A stretch of DNA of 35,025 nt, taken from CAZIUL01 sp964542475 (lineage in GTDB: Bacteria; Planctomycetota; B15-G4; CAYZWU01). The position numbers and the translations under genes were made by a program. The stretch spans positions 1-35,025 of the forward strand of contig CAZIUL010000045.1 of the NCBI GenBank assembly GCA_964542475.1. The letters are read 5' to 3'. Positions 17,020-25,163 of the stretch are shown one piece after another (the stretch's first letter is position 1; every line of letters starts with the position of its first letter). The notes beneath the pieces were generated by a model that saw only the letters and a program-made list of their open reading frames with translations, did no database searches and had not been told where the DNA came from.

Positions 17020-18027
17020 ATGGACCAAAACATGGCTGAAAAGGCGAAAACGGATCCGTTTAAGGGTTGCCCCGAATTCGAGCGGCCGATTCTTGAGCTG
17101 GAAGCGAAGATCAAAGATCTTGAAGGCCTTGCTGACACCACGAACACGGATTTTACCAGGGAGCTTTCGTCACTGCGGGATCTCAGGGACAAGATGGTGG
17201 ACAAGATCTATTCCGGGTTGAGCCCTTGGGACAGGGTCAAGCTTGCCCGGCATCCGCAGAGGCCATTGACATCGGATTACATTGACCTGATCTTTGAAGA
17301 TTTCTTTGAGCTGCGAGGGGACAGGGTTTTTTCGGATGACAGGGCAATCGTTACCGGTTTTGCGAGGCTTGGGAACCACAAGGTTTTTCTGGTGGGGCAC
17401 AGGAAGGGGAGAACCACCGAAGCCAGGATGGGCTGCAACTGGGGATGCGCTCATCCGGAGGGGTACCGCAAGGCCATGCTGAAGATGAAGCTCGCCGAGA
17501 AGTTTAAGATCCCAATCGTTACCCTCATCAACACGCCAGGCGCCTATCCCGGCATCGGTTCGGAGGAGCGGGGGCAGGCAAGCGCGATAGCCAAAAACAT
17601 TCTCGAAATGTCGCTTCTGACCGTTCCTGTCATCAGCGTGGTGATAGGCGAGGGAGGCAGCGGGGGAGCGCTGGGGATAGGGGTTTGCGACAAGCTGTTG
17701 ATGCTCGAGTATTCCTACTATTCTGTAATTTCCCCGGAGGGCTGTGCCGCCATCTTGTGGAAAAACGGCGATATGGCGCCAAAGGCAGCGAGCGCCCTGA
17801 AGCTGACCGCAACCGATCTCCACGGGTTGAAGCTGGTCGACGAGATCGTGAAAGAGCCCCTCGGCGGCGCGCATCGCGATCCTTCCAAGATGGCTTTTGT
17901 GCTAAGGGACCGGATCTTGAGATGCATGAGAAAGCTGGAAAAGATGTCTCTGGATGAACTCCTGGATGCACGCTACAAAAAATACAGAAACATCGGAAAC
18001 CTTCCCTCCAGCAGAAACAATATCTGA
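17020..18027 (+). CDS. accA: Acetyl-CoA carboxylase, carboxyltransferase subunit alpha
   Basis: Cytoplasmic AccA, 335 residues (E. coli AccA is 319). With AccD it transfers the carboxyl group from biotin to acetyl-CoA, giving malonyl-CoA for fatty acid synthesis. The family start FERPILELEAKIKDLE is present, as are FFELRGDRVFSDDRAIVTG, RKGRTT, INTPGAYPGIGSEERGQ, VIGEGGSGGALGIG and YYSVISPEGCAAILWK. No Shine-Dalgarno sequence precedes the ATG at 17020, and a second ATG lies at 17032 (MAEKAK). accB, accC and accD are not in the window. Confidence 0.96.
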   Translation: MDQNMAEKAKTDPFKGCPEFERPILELEAKIKDLEGLADTTNTDFTRELSSLRDLRDKMVDKIYSGLSPWDRVKLARHPQRPLTSDYIDLIFEDFFELRGDRVFSDDRAIVTGFARLGNHKVFLVGHRKGRTTEARMGCNWGCAHPEGYRKAMLKMKLAEKFKIPIVTLINTPGAYPGIGSEERGQASAIAKNILEMSLLTVPVISVVIGEGGSGGALGIGVCDKLLMLEYSYYSVISPEGCAAILWKNGDMAPKAASALKLTATDLHGLKLVDEIVKEPLGGAHRDPSKMAFVLRDRILRCMRKLEKMSLDELLDARYKKYRNIGNLPSSRNNI

Positions 18028-18053
18028 TAACCTCTTGTAAAAAAAGAGGTTAT
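18027..18053. terminator. Perfect 10-bp hairpin after accA
   Basis: ATAACCTCTT (18027-18036) pairs with AAGAGGTTAT (18044-18053) around GTAAAAA. The first base is the last base of the accA stop codon. No U-run follows on the + strand, so termination would be weak or factor-assisted, and it may instead stabilise the 3' end. The remaining ~100 bases before 18162 show no gene. Confidence 0.5.
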
Positions 18054-18161
18054 GCAAGCTTGTGTGTTCGATATGGGTTTGTTGCCGGCATATTGTTCAG
18101 TCATTTCCATTGAGCTCAAACACATTACCACCTCGGACGTAACATGATCATTAGCCTATGT

Positions 18162-18267
18162 TTGACAGTAGATGGGGAAACAAAAACTACTGGTGGAATC
18201 CTTGGACAACGGACGATATCCTTGTACAGCAGAGAGCGGAGAGCGACAATTGGGAACGGTATCCTTG
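18162..18267 (+). promoter_or_regulatory. Putative regulatory region of the sigma factor gene
   Basis: A perfect -35-like TTGACA lies at 18162-18167, but no good -10 box is found at 16-18 bases. The heptamer ATCCTTG occurs three times downstream (18198-18204, 18218-18224, 18261-18267). A GGAAC, the core of many ECF sigma -35 elements, lies at 18254-18258. If the sigma gene starts at 18301 these sites lie in its promoter or leader. The regulatory reading is inference. Confidence 0.25.
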
Positions 18268-18300
18268 ATTCGCAAAATGCCAGACGCACATGGACGTTTC

Positions 18301-18885
18301 ATGACGGAATCCAAGAGTGACGGCGAAATAATCCAGGCCTGCCAGAAGGGTGACCAGGCAGCTTACACGGAGCTTGTGTCCAGGTACCAGGAAAGGGCTT
18401 TCTGGGTCGCATACAACCTTCTTGGAAACATGGACGAGGCAAAGGATACAGCGCAGGAAGCCTTTATCCGGGTCTATCGCGCCATCGACCGGTTCGACTT
18501 CAACATGAACTTTTACACCTGGCTTTACAGGATAGTTACCAACCTGGCGATCGATCATCTGCGTAAACTCAAAAAAAGAAGACACACCTCTCTGGATGGA
18601 CTCGAAGAAGTGATCAGGGACCCCTCCGCTGAGCAACAGCCTTCCTTCAGGCAGGAGAGGGAGGAAAAAAAGAATACCGTGAGAGAGGTCCTGAAAAAGC
18701 TCCCTGAGAAGTACAAGACCATGCTGGTTCTGAGGGATATCGAAGGGCTTTCCTGCAGGGAGATATCGTCCATTATCAATGCCACTCATGCCACGGTGCG
18801 GTGGAGACTGCATACGGCAAGGAAGCTCTTCAAGGAGAGGTGGGAGATGGAGCAGAGACAGTTGGAGAGTGACAGGAAGCCGTGA
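18301..18885 (+). CDS. ECF-type RNA polymerase sigma factor (RpoE-like)
   Basis: A 194-residue group IV sigma factor. The region 2 core runs from ACQKGDQAAYTELVSRYQ through DEAKDTAQEAFIRVYRAI to FYTWLYRIVTNLAIDHLRK. A short linker rich in Glu/Arg leads to region 4, with LPEKYKTMLVLRDIEGLSCR and the recognition helix EISSIINATHATVRWRLHTA. The frame is open to an ATG at 18172, but the 43 extra residues do not resemble the family and cover a TTGACA, so 18301 is preferred; neither start has a strong ribosome-binding site. The anti-sigma factor gene follows 85 bases later. Confidence 0.93.
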   Translation: MTESKSDGEIIQACQKGDQAAYTELVSRYQERAFWVAYNLLGNMDEAKDTAQEAFIRVYRAIDRFDFNMNFYTWLYRIVTNLAIDHLRKLKKRRHTSLDGLEEVIRDPSAEQQPSFRQEREEKKNTVREVLKKLPEKYKTMLVLRDIEGLSCREISSIINATHATVRWRLHTARKLFKERWEMEQRQLESDRKP

Positions 18886-18970
18886 ATACAATCGAGAACG
18901 GGCGGTACAGGCTGCGTCTCGAGGATAAAGAGACAAACATCAATGACCGCCGACGAAAAGGATGACGCTC

Positions 18971-19552
18971 ATGAGCTGCAACAAGATTGTTAAACTACTG
19001 CCCCTTTACATCAGCGATGATCTCGGCAAAAGCGAACTTTCGGTCGTCGAGGCGCATCTCAGCGAATGTCTGAACTGTTACAGGGAGTACCAGGCATACC
19101 TGAAGTCGCTGCGCAGCATGAAAAGGCTCGTGGAGAAGCCGGAGCTTTCTCCTGTACTCGATGGTTTCACAGATGAAGTGATGAACCGGATCGCGCATGA
19201 TGCCGGCGGGCCCAAGGCCAAGGTTCCGCGCCTGGCTTACGCGGTGCTGCCGAGAGTACTGGCTGCAGCAGCCATGCTTCTGGTGTTCATCGGGGCGGCT
19301 TACTACCTGTCCGGGCCTGAAAACCCGTCTCGTCCCGACATGCCTTTGCCTTACCTCCCTTCGACCTCGGTCGACTACAGCATCCCCGGATCGATGGGCG
19401 GGCTTCAGCCCGGCGTCAACCCTGTTCCGTTTTACATTGGGCGGGAAGAGCTGATGAAGAGGTTCGGGTCGATGGAGGACGATGTTATTCTGACTCCAGT
19501 GCCACAGCGGTTCCCAACTGTTCAGCCCGTGGGATACTCTAGGGATTTTTGA
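18971..19552 (+). CDS. Membrane anti-sigma factor with zinc-finger (ZAS) domain
   Basis: A 193-residue single-pass protein. The cytoplasmic part has an N-terminal Cys (SCNKIVKLLPLYI) and then EAHLSECLNCYREY, the His-x3-Cys-x2-Cys zinc-binding anti-sigma signature. One membrane helix (VLAAAAMLLVFIGAAYYL, about residues 100-118) leads to a short Pro-rich periplasmic tail. It should hold the upstream ECF sigma factor inactive at the membrane. AAAAGGA gives proper spacing to the ATG at 18971; the ATG at 18962 is too close to it. The short periplasmic tail has no RseB-binding-like domain that I can recognise. Confidence 0.88.
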   Translation: MSCNKIVKLLPLYISDDLGKSELSVVEAHLSECLNCYREYQAYLKSLRSMKRLVEKPELSPVLDGFTDEVMNRIAHDAGGPKAKVPRLAYAVLPRVLAAAAMLLVFIGAAYYLSGPENPSRPDMPLPYLPSTSVDYSIPGSMGGLQPGVNPVPFYIGREELMKRFGSMEDDVILTPVPQRFPTVQPVGYSRDF

Positions 19553-19553
19553 T

Positions 19554-20702
19554 ATGCCTCAGTCCGGAATCCGGTGCGCCCCGCTGCTTCTTTTGCTGTT
19601 TCTTTTTCAGCTCTCCGAGAGCGCTTCTGCGCAGCTCCTGCAAGAGATCGAGAAGGAGTTCGAGTCCATGGCAACGGCGGCTGTACGCAGCTGTGTCAAG
19701 GTCGATGTTGTTCAAAAGAAAGATGTCGAGGATCTGGAGCTGGGCGCTGATGGCGCAAGAGTCAAGCGGCTCATGATCGCAAGAACGACATCGCTTTCAG
19801 GTTTCCTGCTCGATAACAGCGGGCATGTCGTGACCCTTGGCGACACGCTCGACGGAGCGGTCAGGGTTCGGGTCACGCTTTTTAACAAGGGGAAAACAAG
19901 AGTTTTCAAGGCTGATGTTGTGGGGTTCAATCTCGACTACAACGTGGGATTGCTGCGGATCCGGGGGGACGTGGATATTGAAGCGCCGCCCCTTGGAGAC
20001 TCGGATTCGATCCGCCAGGGCGCCCTCGTCATGGGGGCCGGCTATACCTATAACCTGGGCCCGTCTCCCTCCTGTTCGCTTGGAACGGTTTGCGCTGTTG
20101 ACCGTTCCTTCAAAAAATTTCATGCCCACGGCGACTGCGTGGAAAACCTCCTTCAAGTCTCCTTCTCGATTCATAACGGGGAAACCGGGGGGCCCTTGAT
20201 AAACACCTCTCAACAGGTGGTGGGGCTCATCCTTACATCGTACATGCCTTACTGCTCGGGCTCCCCAGGCGGGGGCGGAGGCCGTTTTTTCAGCGGGATG
20301 GGGCAGGAAGGGGTGACGGTTGCGCTTCCGATCAACCGGGTGAAGGAGGAGGTGGATTCGATTCTTGCCAAACAGGACGAGAACGGTTCCGTGTCTGAAG
20401 GCGAAAACGGACAGCCTTGGATTGGCCTGACAGCAATGGACTTCCAGGGCAAGGCCTTGAGAGAGCAGCTCAAGATTCCGGAAGGCGGCGTCCTTGTATC
20501 GAGCATCTACGAAGGTGACCCGGCTGACCTTGCCGGTATAAAGGAAAACGACGTGATGACCGTCTACAACAGCGTGTCGATAGAAGGCATTGATCATCTG
20601 AAAGAGTTGATCAGCGGATCAAAGGCGGGGGATCGAGTCGCGCTGGTATTGATACGGAAAGGAAAAGAGGTTCATGTCGAGGTCCTGCTAGGAAAGCATT
20701 GA
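19554..20702 (+). CDS. HtrA/DegP-like periplasmic protein, catalytic triad substituted, with PDZ domain
   Basis: A 382-residue protein with signal peptide (LLLLLFLFQLSESASA), a trypsin-like domain (about 40-275) and a C-terminal PDZ domain (about 285-380: PEGGVLVSSIYEGDPADLAGIKEND). The fold markers align with DegP, but the catalytic positions do not. VVTNNHVV becomes VVTLGDTL (Asp97 for His), SDIALI becomes YNVGLL (Asn130 for Asp), and GNSGG becomes GETGG (Thr211 for Ser). It is therefore probably a pseudoprotease that binds misfolded proteins or peptides rather than cutting them. It starts one base after the anti-sigma stop, so it shares the operon and may act in stress sensing. Confidence 0.85.
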   Translation: MPQSGIRCAPLLLLLFLFQLSESASAQLLQEIEKEFESMATAAVRSCVKVDVVQKKDVEDLELGADGARVKRLMIARTTSLSGFLLDNSGHVVTLGDTLDGAVRVRVTLFNKGKTRVFKADVVGFNLDYNVGLLRIRGDVDIEAPPLGDSDSIRQGALVMGAGYTYNLGPSPSCSLGTVCAVDRSFKKFHAHGDCVENLLQVSFSIHNGETGGPLINTSQQVVGLILTSYMPYCSGSPGGGGGRFFSGMGQEGVTVALPINRVKEEVDSILAKQDENGSVSEGENGQPWIGLTAMDFQGKALREQLKIPEGGVLVSSIYEGDPADLAGIKENDVMTVYNSVSIEGIDHLKELISGSKAGDRVALVLIRKGKEVHVEVLLGKH

Positions 20703-20773
20703 TATCCGACAGGCGGAAGATATGTCGGACAGACCAGAAGATCGTTTCAAACCGGATAATAAGGAGTAATCTG

Positions 20774-22021
20774 ATGAAAAGATCCATTCTTTTTACAGTG
20801 CCTTTTATGGCGGTTTTGTTCACGGTATCAGTTTCCTTGATCTATGCGGACGATCCCGAGAAGCCGGAAAAAAACAAGATCCAGGATGCTAAGGAAACAC
20901 CCGGAATACATTCCTTGATCGAGGCACTGGGCGCAGAGCGGTTTGATGAGCGCGAGAAGGCCTACGAAGCTCTTAAGAAAAAAAGGGAGGAAGCCCGACC
21001 CCATCTCATCAAGGCACTGCAGAGCGAGGATCCCGAGATCCGCTGGCGGGCGTCAAGGCTTCTTTCGCATCTCGACAGCATGAAGGTTGAACTAGAAGAT
21101 GATGGCAGCGCCGTGGATCATGACATCTTCTCATTGGAGCGGCGGATCAAAGAGTTGAGAAGGATGATGCCATGGCCCGGGAAAGGTTTCGGCCGTTCGT
21201 TAGATGACATGCCTGATGTTGACCTGTTCTCGGGCCGGATTGAAGATTTAATGGACGACCTCTTCAAAGACTCTTTTCCTCGTTTTCGATTCAGGTTGTT
21301 GGATGACGAGCCTTTCAATGGGATTATGGATCGTTTTGAACAACTTAAGGACGAAGACGGTGTCATGCGGATGGAGATCAACGGATGCAAAGCGAAGTGT
21401 CATATGGAACGGTCCGACGAGAATGGACGTGAAAGCTGCACGATGGAGATCTGCGAAGACGGATCTGTAAAGGCAAGCGTTTCCAGGACCGATGAAAACG
21501 GCAAGAGCGTTGAACACATTTATGAATCGGACAGCATAGATGAATTCAAGAAGGATCATCCCGATATAGTCGAGAAGTTCGGCCTGGATGGTTTTACATT
21601 CGGATTCAATGTGCCCCGGTCGAGATTGGGGCGGTTACTTGATGAAGGAAGCAAAGGCTTCGATGAGAGGAGTTTGCAGGCTTTTATAGCGCCGGAACGT
21701 ATCGAAAAGAGGAAAATGCTCGGTATCTATATCGATCCCAACGGCCCCGACACCGTTCTCAGAAACCAACTGGACCTCGAACCAGGCCAGGGGATAATCA
21801 TCCAGAAAGTGCTTCCAGGTTCGTTTGCTAGTGAGATCGGCCTGAAAACGTACGATATCATACTGGCAGTCAACGGTAAATCTGTGGGAAGCGCCGATCA
21901 GATAGGGGCGGCGCTCTCATCTGTGGAGAGCGGGGATGAAGTGATGGTGACCATTATAAGAAACGGAGAAAAGAAGCTTATCAAGGGCAACTATTCATAT
22001 GCCGAAAAGAAGCAGGTGTAA
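20774..22021 (+). CDS. Exported HEAT-repeat / PDZ-domain protein
   Basis: A 415-residue protein with a clear signal peptide (MKRSILFTVPFMAVLFTVSV... ending SLIYA). A HEAT-like helical pair follows (residues about 45-105: ARPHLIKALQSEDPEIRWRASRLL), then a long acidic, Arg/Asp-rich middle region of unknown fold, and a C-terminal PDZ domain (about 315-405: LGIYIDPNG...GQGIIIQKVLPGSFASEIGLKTYDIILAVNG). AAGGAG before the ATG at 20774 fixes the start, although the frame runs back into the upstream gene. With the PDZ-bearing HtrA-like protein it likely belongs to the sigma factor's stress cassette. The exact function is unknown. Confidence 0.8.
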   Translation: MKRSILFTVPFMAVLFTVSVSLIYADDPEKPEKNKIQDAKETPGIHSLIEALGAERFDEREKAYEALKKKREEARPHLIKALQSEDPEIRWRASRLLSHLDSMKVELEDDGSAVDHDIFSLERRIKELRRMMPWPGKGFGRSLDDMPDVDLFSGRIEDLMDDLFKDSFPRFRFRLLDDEPFNGIMDRFEQLKDEDGVMRMEINGCKAKCHMERSDENGRESCTMEICEDGSVKASVSRTDENGKSVEHIYESDSIDEFKKDHPDIVEKFGLDGFTFGFNVPRSRLGRLLDEGSKGFDERSLQAFIAPERIEKRKMLGIYIDPNGPDTVLRNQLDLEPGQGIIIQKVLPGSFASEIGLKTYDIILAVNGKSVGSADQIGAALSSVESGDEVMVTIIRNGEKKLIKGNYSYAEKKQV

Positions 22022-22052
22022 GAGCGCGGCATGGGCCGTAATCTTCGCTCTT
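22020..22052. terminator. Candidate bidirectional terminator between converging genes
   Basis: AAGAGCG (22020-22026) pairs with CGCTCTT (22046-22052). Inside it CGGC/GCCG (22027-22030 with 22035-22038) forms a second stem. It fills almost the whole gap between the + strand PDZ gene and the - strand rlmN gene. There is no long U-run on either strand, so strength is uncertain. Confidence 0.35.
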
Positions 22053-22053
22053 C

Positions 22054-23091
22054 CTACGGTTCTTTATCCCTCAGCATCCTAAGCTGGCCGCAGGCTGACT
22101 GGATGTCCTTCCCTCTAGACCTTCTTACTGTTACAGGGATACGCGCTCCTTGAAGAGCCTTCTTGTAGGCCTGAACCCTGGCGTTCGCCGGGACCTCGAA
22201 TGGGATGCCTTCCACCGGGTTGAACGGAATCAGGTTGACAGCACATTTGCGCCCGGACAGCAGCTCGACGAGCTTGTGGGCGTCCTCCAACCCGTCGTTT
22301 ATTCCCTTCAAAAGCATGATCTCGAAGGTCGTGTCGCGGGTCGTCTTTGACCGGAAATCGTCGCAAGCGGCCATGATCTCCTTCAGCTTGATTTCGCATG
22401 TGGCGGGCATCAGGTGTCTTCGCTTCTCCTCGTCCGCGGTATGGAGGGAAACAGCCAGGTTGATCTGTAAGCCCAGGTCAGCCAGCTTGCGGATTCCAAC
22501 AGGCAGGCCCATGGTCGACACGGTCATCCTGCGCGCCCCGATAGCCGCGCCCTCTTCATGGTTGAGTGTTCTTATCGCTCGAGAAAGGCTGTAGATGTTC
22601 ATCAGCGGTTCGCCCGTACCCATGAAAACGATGTTCGTCAGGCGGTCCCGCATCTCTCCGGCCGGCAGCAGCACCTGTTCAACAATTTCTCCCGTACTGA
22701 GGTTGCGCTCGAAGCCGTTCAGCCCGCTCGCGCAGAACCGGCATCCGGCGGCACATCCGACCTGTGTTGATATGCACAGCGTTGTTCTTTTGCCGTCAGG
22801 GATCTTGACTGTTTCTATGTAGCTTCCGTCATCGAGCTGAAACAGGCATTTTGATGTTCCGTCCCGGCTCGTGACCTCCTTGGCCTTTTTCAGCCGGTAT
22901 GGGGCGTATCTGCGGGCCAGCTTCTCTTTCAGGGCTCCTGGAACACCCTTGACATCATTCAGGCTGTTCGCACCGCGGCCGAATATCCACTTGTAGAGGA
23001 TTTTTCCATGGAACGCCTTTCCTCCAAGCGATTCGGCCAGCTCAAGAAATTCATCCCATGACAGATCGGTCAGGTATCCGGGATGGTTCAT
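22054..23091 (-). CDS. rlmN: Dual-specificity RNA methyltransferase RlmN
   Basis: A 345-residue radical SAM enzyme that methylates C2 of A2503 in 23S rRNA and A37 in some tRNAs. The [4Fe-4S] cluster motif CAAGCRFC gives Cys113, Cys117 and Cys120. A C-terminal Cys in the SACGQL motif (near residue 334) is at the methyl-carrying position. Other family strings are FMGTGEPLMN, TVSTMGLPVGIRKLA, NLAVSLHTA and LIPFNPVEG. It is the last gene of the tig-clpP-clpX-rlmN run, 51 bases after clpX, with a GGAG about ten bases before the ATG. Confidence 0.97.
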   Translation of the reverse strand: MNHPGYLTDLSWDEFLELAESLGGKAFHGKILYKWIFGRGANSLNDVKGVPGALKEKLARRYAPYRLKKAKEVTSRDGTSKCLFQLDDGSYIETVKIPDGKRTTLCISTQVGCAAGCRFCASGLNGFERNLSTGEIVEQVLLPAGEMRDRLTNIVFMGTGEPLMNIYSLSRAIRTLNHEEGAAIGARRMTVSTMGLPVGIRKLADLGLQINLAVSLHTADEEKRRHLMPATCEIKLKEIMAACDDFRSKTTRDTTFEIMLLKGINDGLEDAHKLVELLSGRKCAVNLIPFNPVEGIPFEVPANARVQAYKKALQGARIPVTVRRSRGKDIQSACGQLRMLRDKEP

Positions 23092-23142
23092 TCGAAAAAG
23101 CTCCGCGTATCAGGTTGGTGCCTCGTTAAAAGCGTTGGTTTT

Positions 23143-24477
23143 TCAGGCGCTTTCGCGCTTCTTGCTGCTTTTCGAGTTTCTTTTCGGGTGGGTCTTGGAC
23201 TCGGATTTCATGTTTTTGACCGGAACTTCCGTCTCTCCCCTGACGGTTTTCGCGGTGATGATGTACTTTTTACCGGCACCCTTGTCAGGAAGGTGGAACA
23301 CGACATCCAGAAGGAGGTCCTCGATGATCCCCCTGAGAGCTCTCACGCCGGTTCCCCTGGAAATGGCCATCTTGGCGATTTCCGAAAGAGCCTCATCCTC
23401 GAACTCGATACTGCAGTCTTCCATCTCGAAATAGGTTTCGTACTGCCTGATTATCGAGTTCCTGGGCTTGGTCATGACCTCAACAAGATCTTTTTGGCCG
23501 AGCTCATTCAGCGTGCCGATAACCGCAAAGCGACCTATGAACTCTGGAATGAGGCCGTACTCGATGAGGTCCTCCGTTGCCACATGCTGCAGCAGCGTCT
23601 TGGGATTGACGCCGTTTTCGTCAGAGAGGTCCTCTTCAGAAAAAAAGCCGATGTTTCCCGTACCCACGCGGCGGCCGATGATCTCGTTGATTCCGGTGAA
23701 GGTACCGCCGCCGATGAACAGGATGTTGCTTGTGTCGACCTGGATGTAGTGTTGCTCGGGGTGTTTTCTCCCTCCCTGGGGCGGTACATTTGCCATGGTG
23801 CCTTCGACGATCTTGAGCAGCGCCTGCTGCACGCCTTCGCCGGAGACATCTTTTGTGATCGAGACGTTTTGAGATGTCCGCGCTATCTTGTCTATCTCAT
23901 CCACGAACACGATCCCTTTCTGGGCGCTTTCTATGTTGTAGTTGGCTGACTGCACCAGACGCAGGATGATGTTTTCGACGTCTTCTCCGACATAGCCGGC
24001 CTCGGTAAGCGGCGTGGCGTCGCTCATGGCGAAGGGGACGTTCAGGAACTGGGCCAGTGTGCGGGCCAGGAGGGTTTTGCCGCTGCCGGTGGGGCCGATG
24101 AGAAGGATGTTGGTCTTTTCGAGTTCAATGCCGTTGTTTCGTGCCGGATGGGAGCAGACAAGCCGTTTGTAGTGGTTGTAGACCGCAACGGAAACGACTT
24201 TCTTGGCGTGTTCCTGGCCTATGATGTACTGATCGAGGTGCGCTTTTATTTCCGAGGGAAAGGGCAGTTTGTCATCAACCGAAAAAAGCGGCGCGTCCTG
24301 CTTTGTGGGCCCGGGAGCGCGTTGCGTTTCTTCAAAAAGGATCGTGTTGCAGAGCTCAATGCATTCGTTGCAGATGTAAATACCCGGCGGGCCCGCGATC
24401 AGGCTGGAGACCTGGCCTTTGGGCTTATCGCAGAACGTGCATCGTTCAGTGCTTTTGTTGCGTTGGTTGCGGCTCAT
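23143..24477 (-). CDS. clpX: ATP-dependent Clp protease ATP-binding subunit ClpX
   Basis: A 444-residue AAA+ unfoldase that feeds substrates to ClpP. The N-terminal zinc-binding domain has Cys13, Cys16, Cys36 and Cys39. Walker A GPTGSGKT is at about 128-135, the GYVG pore loop follows, Walker B is IVFVDEIDK, and the RKH loop (GGRKHPEQ) and sensor segments (LIPEFIGRFAV, GTGVRALRGIIE) are present. The C-terminus has a Lys/Ser/Arg-rich tail of about 20 residues not needed for the fold. It starts 13 bases after the clpP stop, in the usual order. Confidence 0.98.
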   Translation of the reverse strand: MSRNQRNKSTERCTFCDKPKGQVSSLIAGPPGIYICNECIELCNTILFEETQRAPGPTKQDAPLFSVDDKLPFPSEIKAHLDQYIIGQEHAKKVVSVAVYNHYKRLVCSHPARNNGIELEKTNILLIGPTGSGKTLLARTLAQFLNVPFAMSDATPLTEAGYVGEDVENIILRLVQSANYNIESAQKGIVFVDEIDKIARTSQNVSITKDVSGEGVQQALLKIVEGTMANVPPQGGRKHPEQHYIQVDTSNILFIGGGTFTGINEIIGRRVGTGNIGFFSEEDLSDENGVNPKTLLQHVATEDLIEYGLIPEFIGRFAVIGTLNELGQKDLVEVMTKPRNSIIRQYETYFEMEDCSIEFEDEALSEIAKMAISRGTGVRALRGIIEDLLLDVVFHLPDKGAGKKYIITAKTVRGETEVPVKNMKSESKTHPKRNSKSSKKRESA

Positions 24478-24490
24478 CCATCCCTCGTGT

Positions 24491-25087
24491 TCATAGGGAA
24501 AGCGGTTCTACCACCTCGTCAACTATACCATACGCTTTGGCATCATTCGGTGACATAAAAAAATCGCGATCCGTGTCTTTTTGTACTTTCTTCAGATCCT
24601 GCCCCGTGTGCTTGGATATGATCTCGTTCATCGTGCCTTTCAGGTTAACGATTTCTTCGGCCTGGATGTTTATATCCACGGCTGTTCCGTGGGCGCCGCC
24701 CCATGGCTGGTGAATCATGATCCTGGAGTTGGGCAAGGAGTGGCGCTTGTCCTTGGTGCCGGCCATCAGAAGAACGGCACCCATGCTCGTTGCCTGGCCG
24801 ATGCAGTAGGTTGCAACGTCGCACTGGACGAACTGCATCGTGTCATAGATTGCAAGGCCTGCTGTAATGTGCCCGCCGGGCGAGTTGATGTACAAATTGA
24901 TGTCCTGGTTTTTCTTTTCCTTTTGGAGGAAAAGAAGCTGGGCAACCACGGCGTTGGCGACATGGTCATCGATTGCAGTCCCGATGAAAATGATCCTGTC
25001 TTCGAGAAGCCGGGAATAGATGTCGTAAGCTCGCTCGCCGCGCCCGGTTTTTTCGATGACATAGGGAATTGTGTAAAGTCCTTTCAT
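24491..25087 (-). CDS. clpP: ATP-dependent Clp protease proteolytic subunit ClpP
   Basis: A 198-residue serine peptidase that assembles into the tetradecameric Clp chamber. Catalytic residues are Ser101 (QATSMGA), His126 (IMIHQPWGG) and Asp175 (TDRDFF), with the same spacing as in E. coli. The oxyanion segment NSPGG is present. The frame is open up to 25246, into the 3' end of tig, but the added residues do not match the family. GGAG six bases before the ATG at 25087 supports MKGLYTIPYVIEKTGRGERAYD as the start; an ATG at 25099 is less well placed. The propeptide is very short. Confidence 0.97.
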   Translation of the reverse strand: MKGLYTIPYVIEKTGRGERAYDIYSRLLEDRIIFIGTAIDDHVANAVVAQLLFLQKEKKNQDINLYINSPGGHITAGLAIYDTMQFVQCDVATYCIGQATSMGAVLLMAGTKDKRHSLPNSRIMIHQPWGGAHGTAVDINIQAEEIVNLKGTMNEIISKHTGQDLKKVQKDTDRDFFMSPNDAKAYGIVDEVVEPLSL

Positions 25088-25163
25088 GATGGTCTCCATT
25101 CCTGAACCGCCGAAACCTATTTTATGAACACAAGACGAAAGAAGGGAAACAACTCGAAAGTTA

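Noticed and set aside
18172..18300. N-terminal extension of the sigma factor from the ATG at 18172
   Set aside because: The extra 43 residues do not look like sigma factor sequence, no ribosome-binding site is present, and a TTGACA lies immediately upstream.
23083..23949. A 288-codon + strand open frame opposite clpX
   Set aside because: clpX is certain here, and the antisense product has no recognisable domain.
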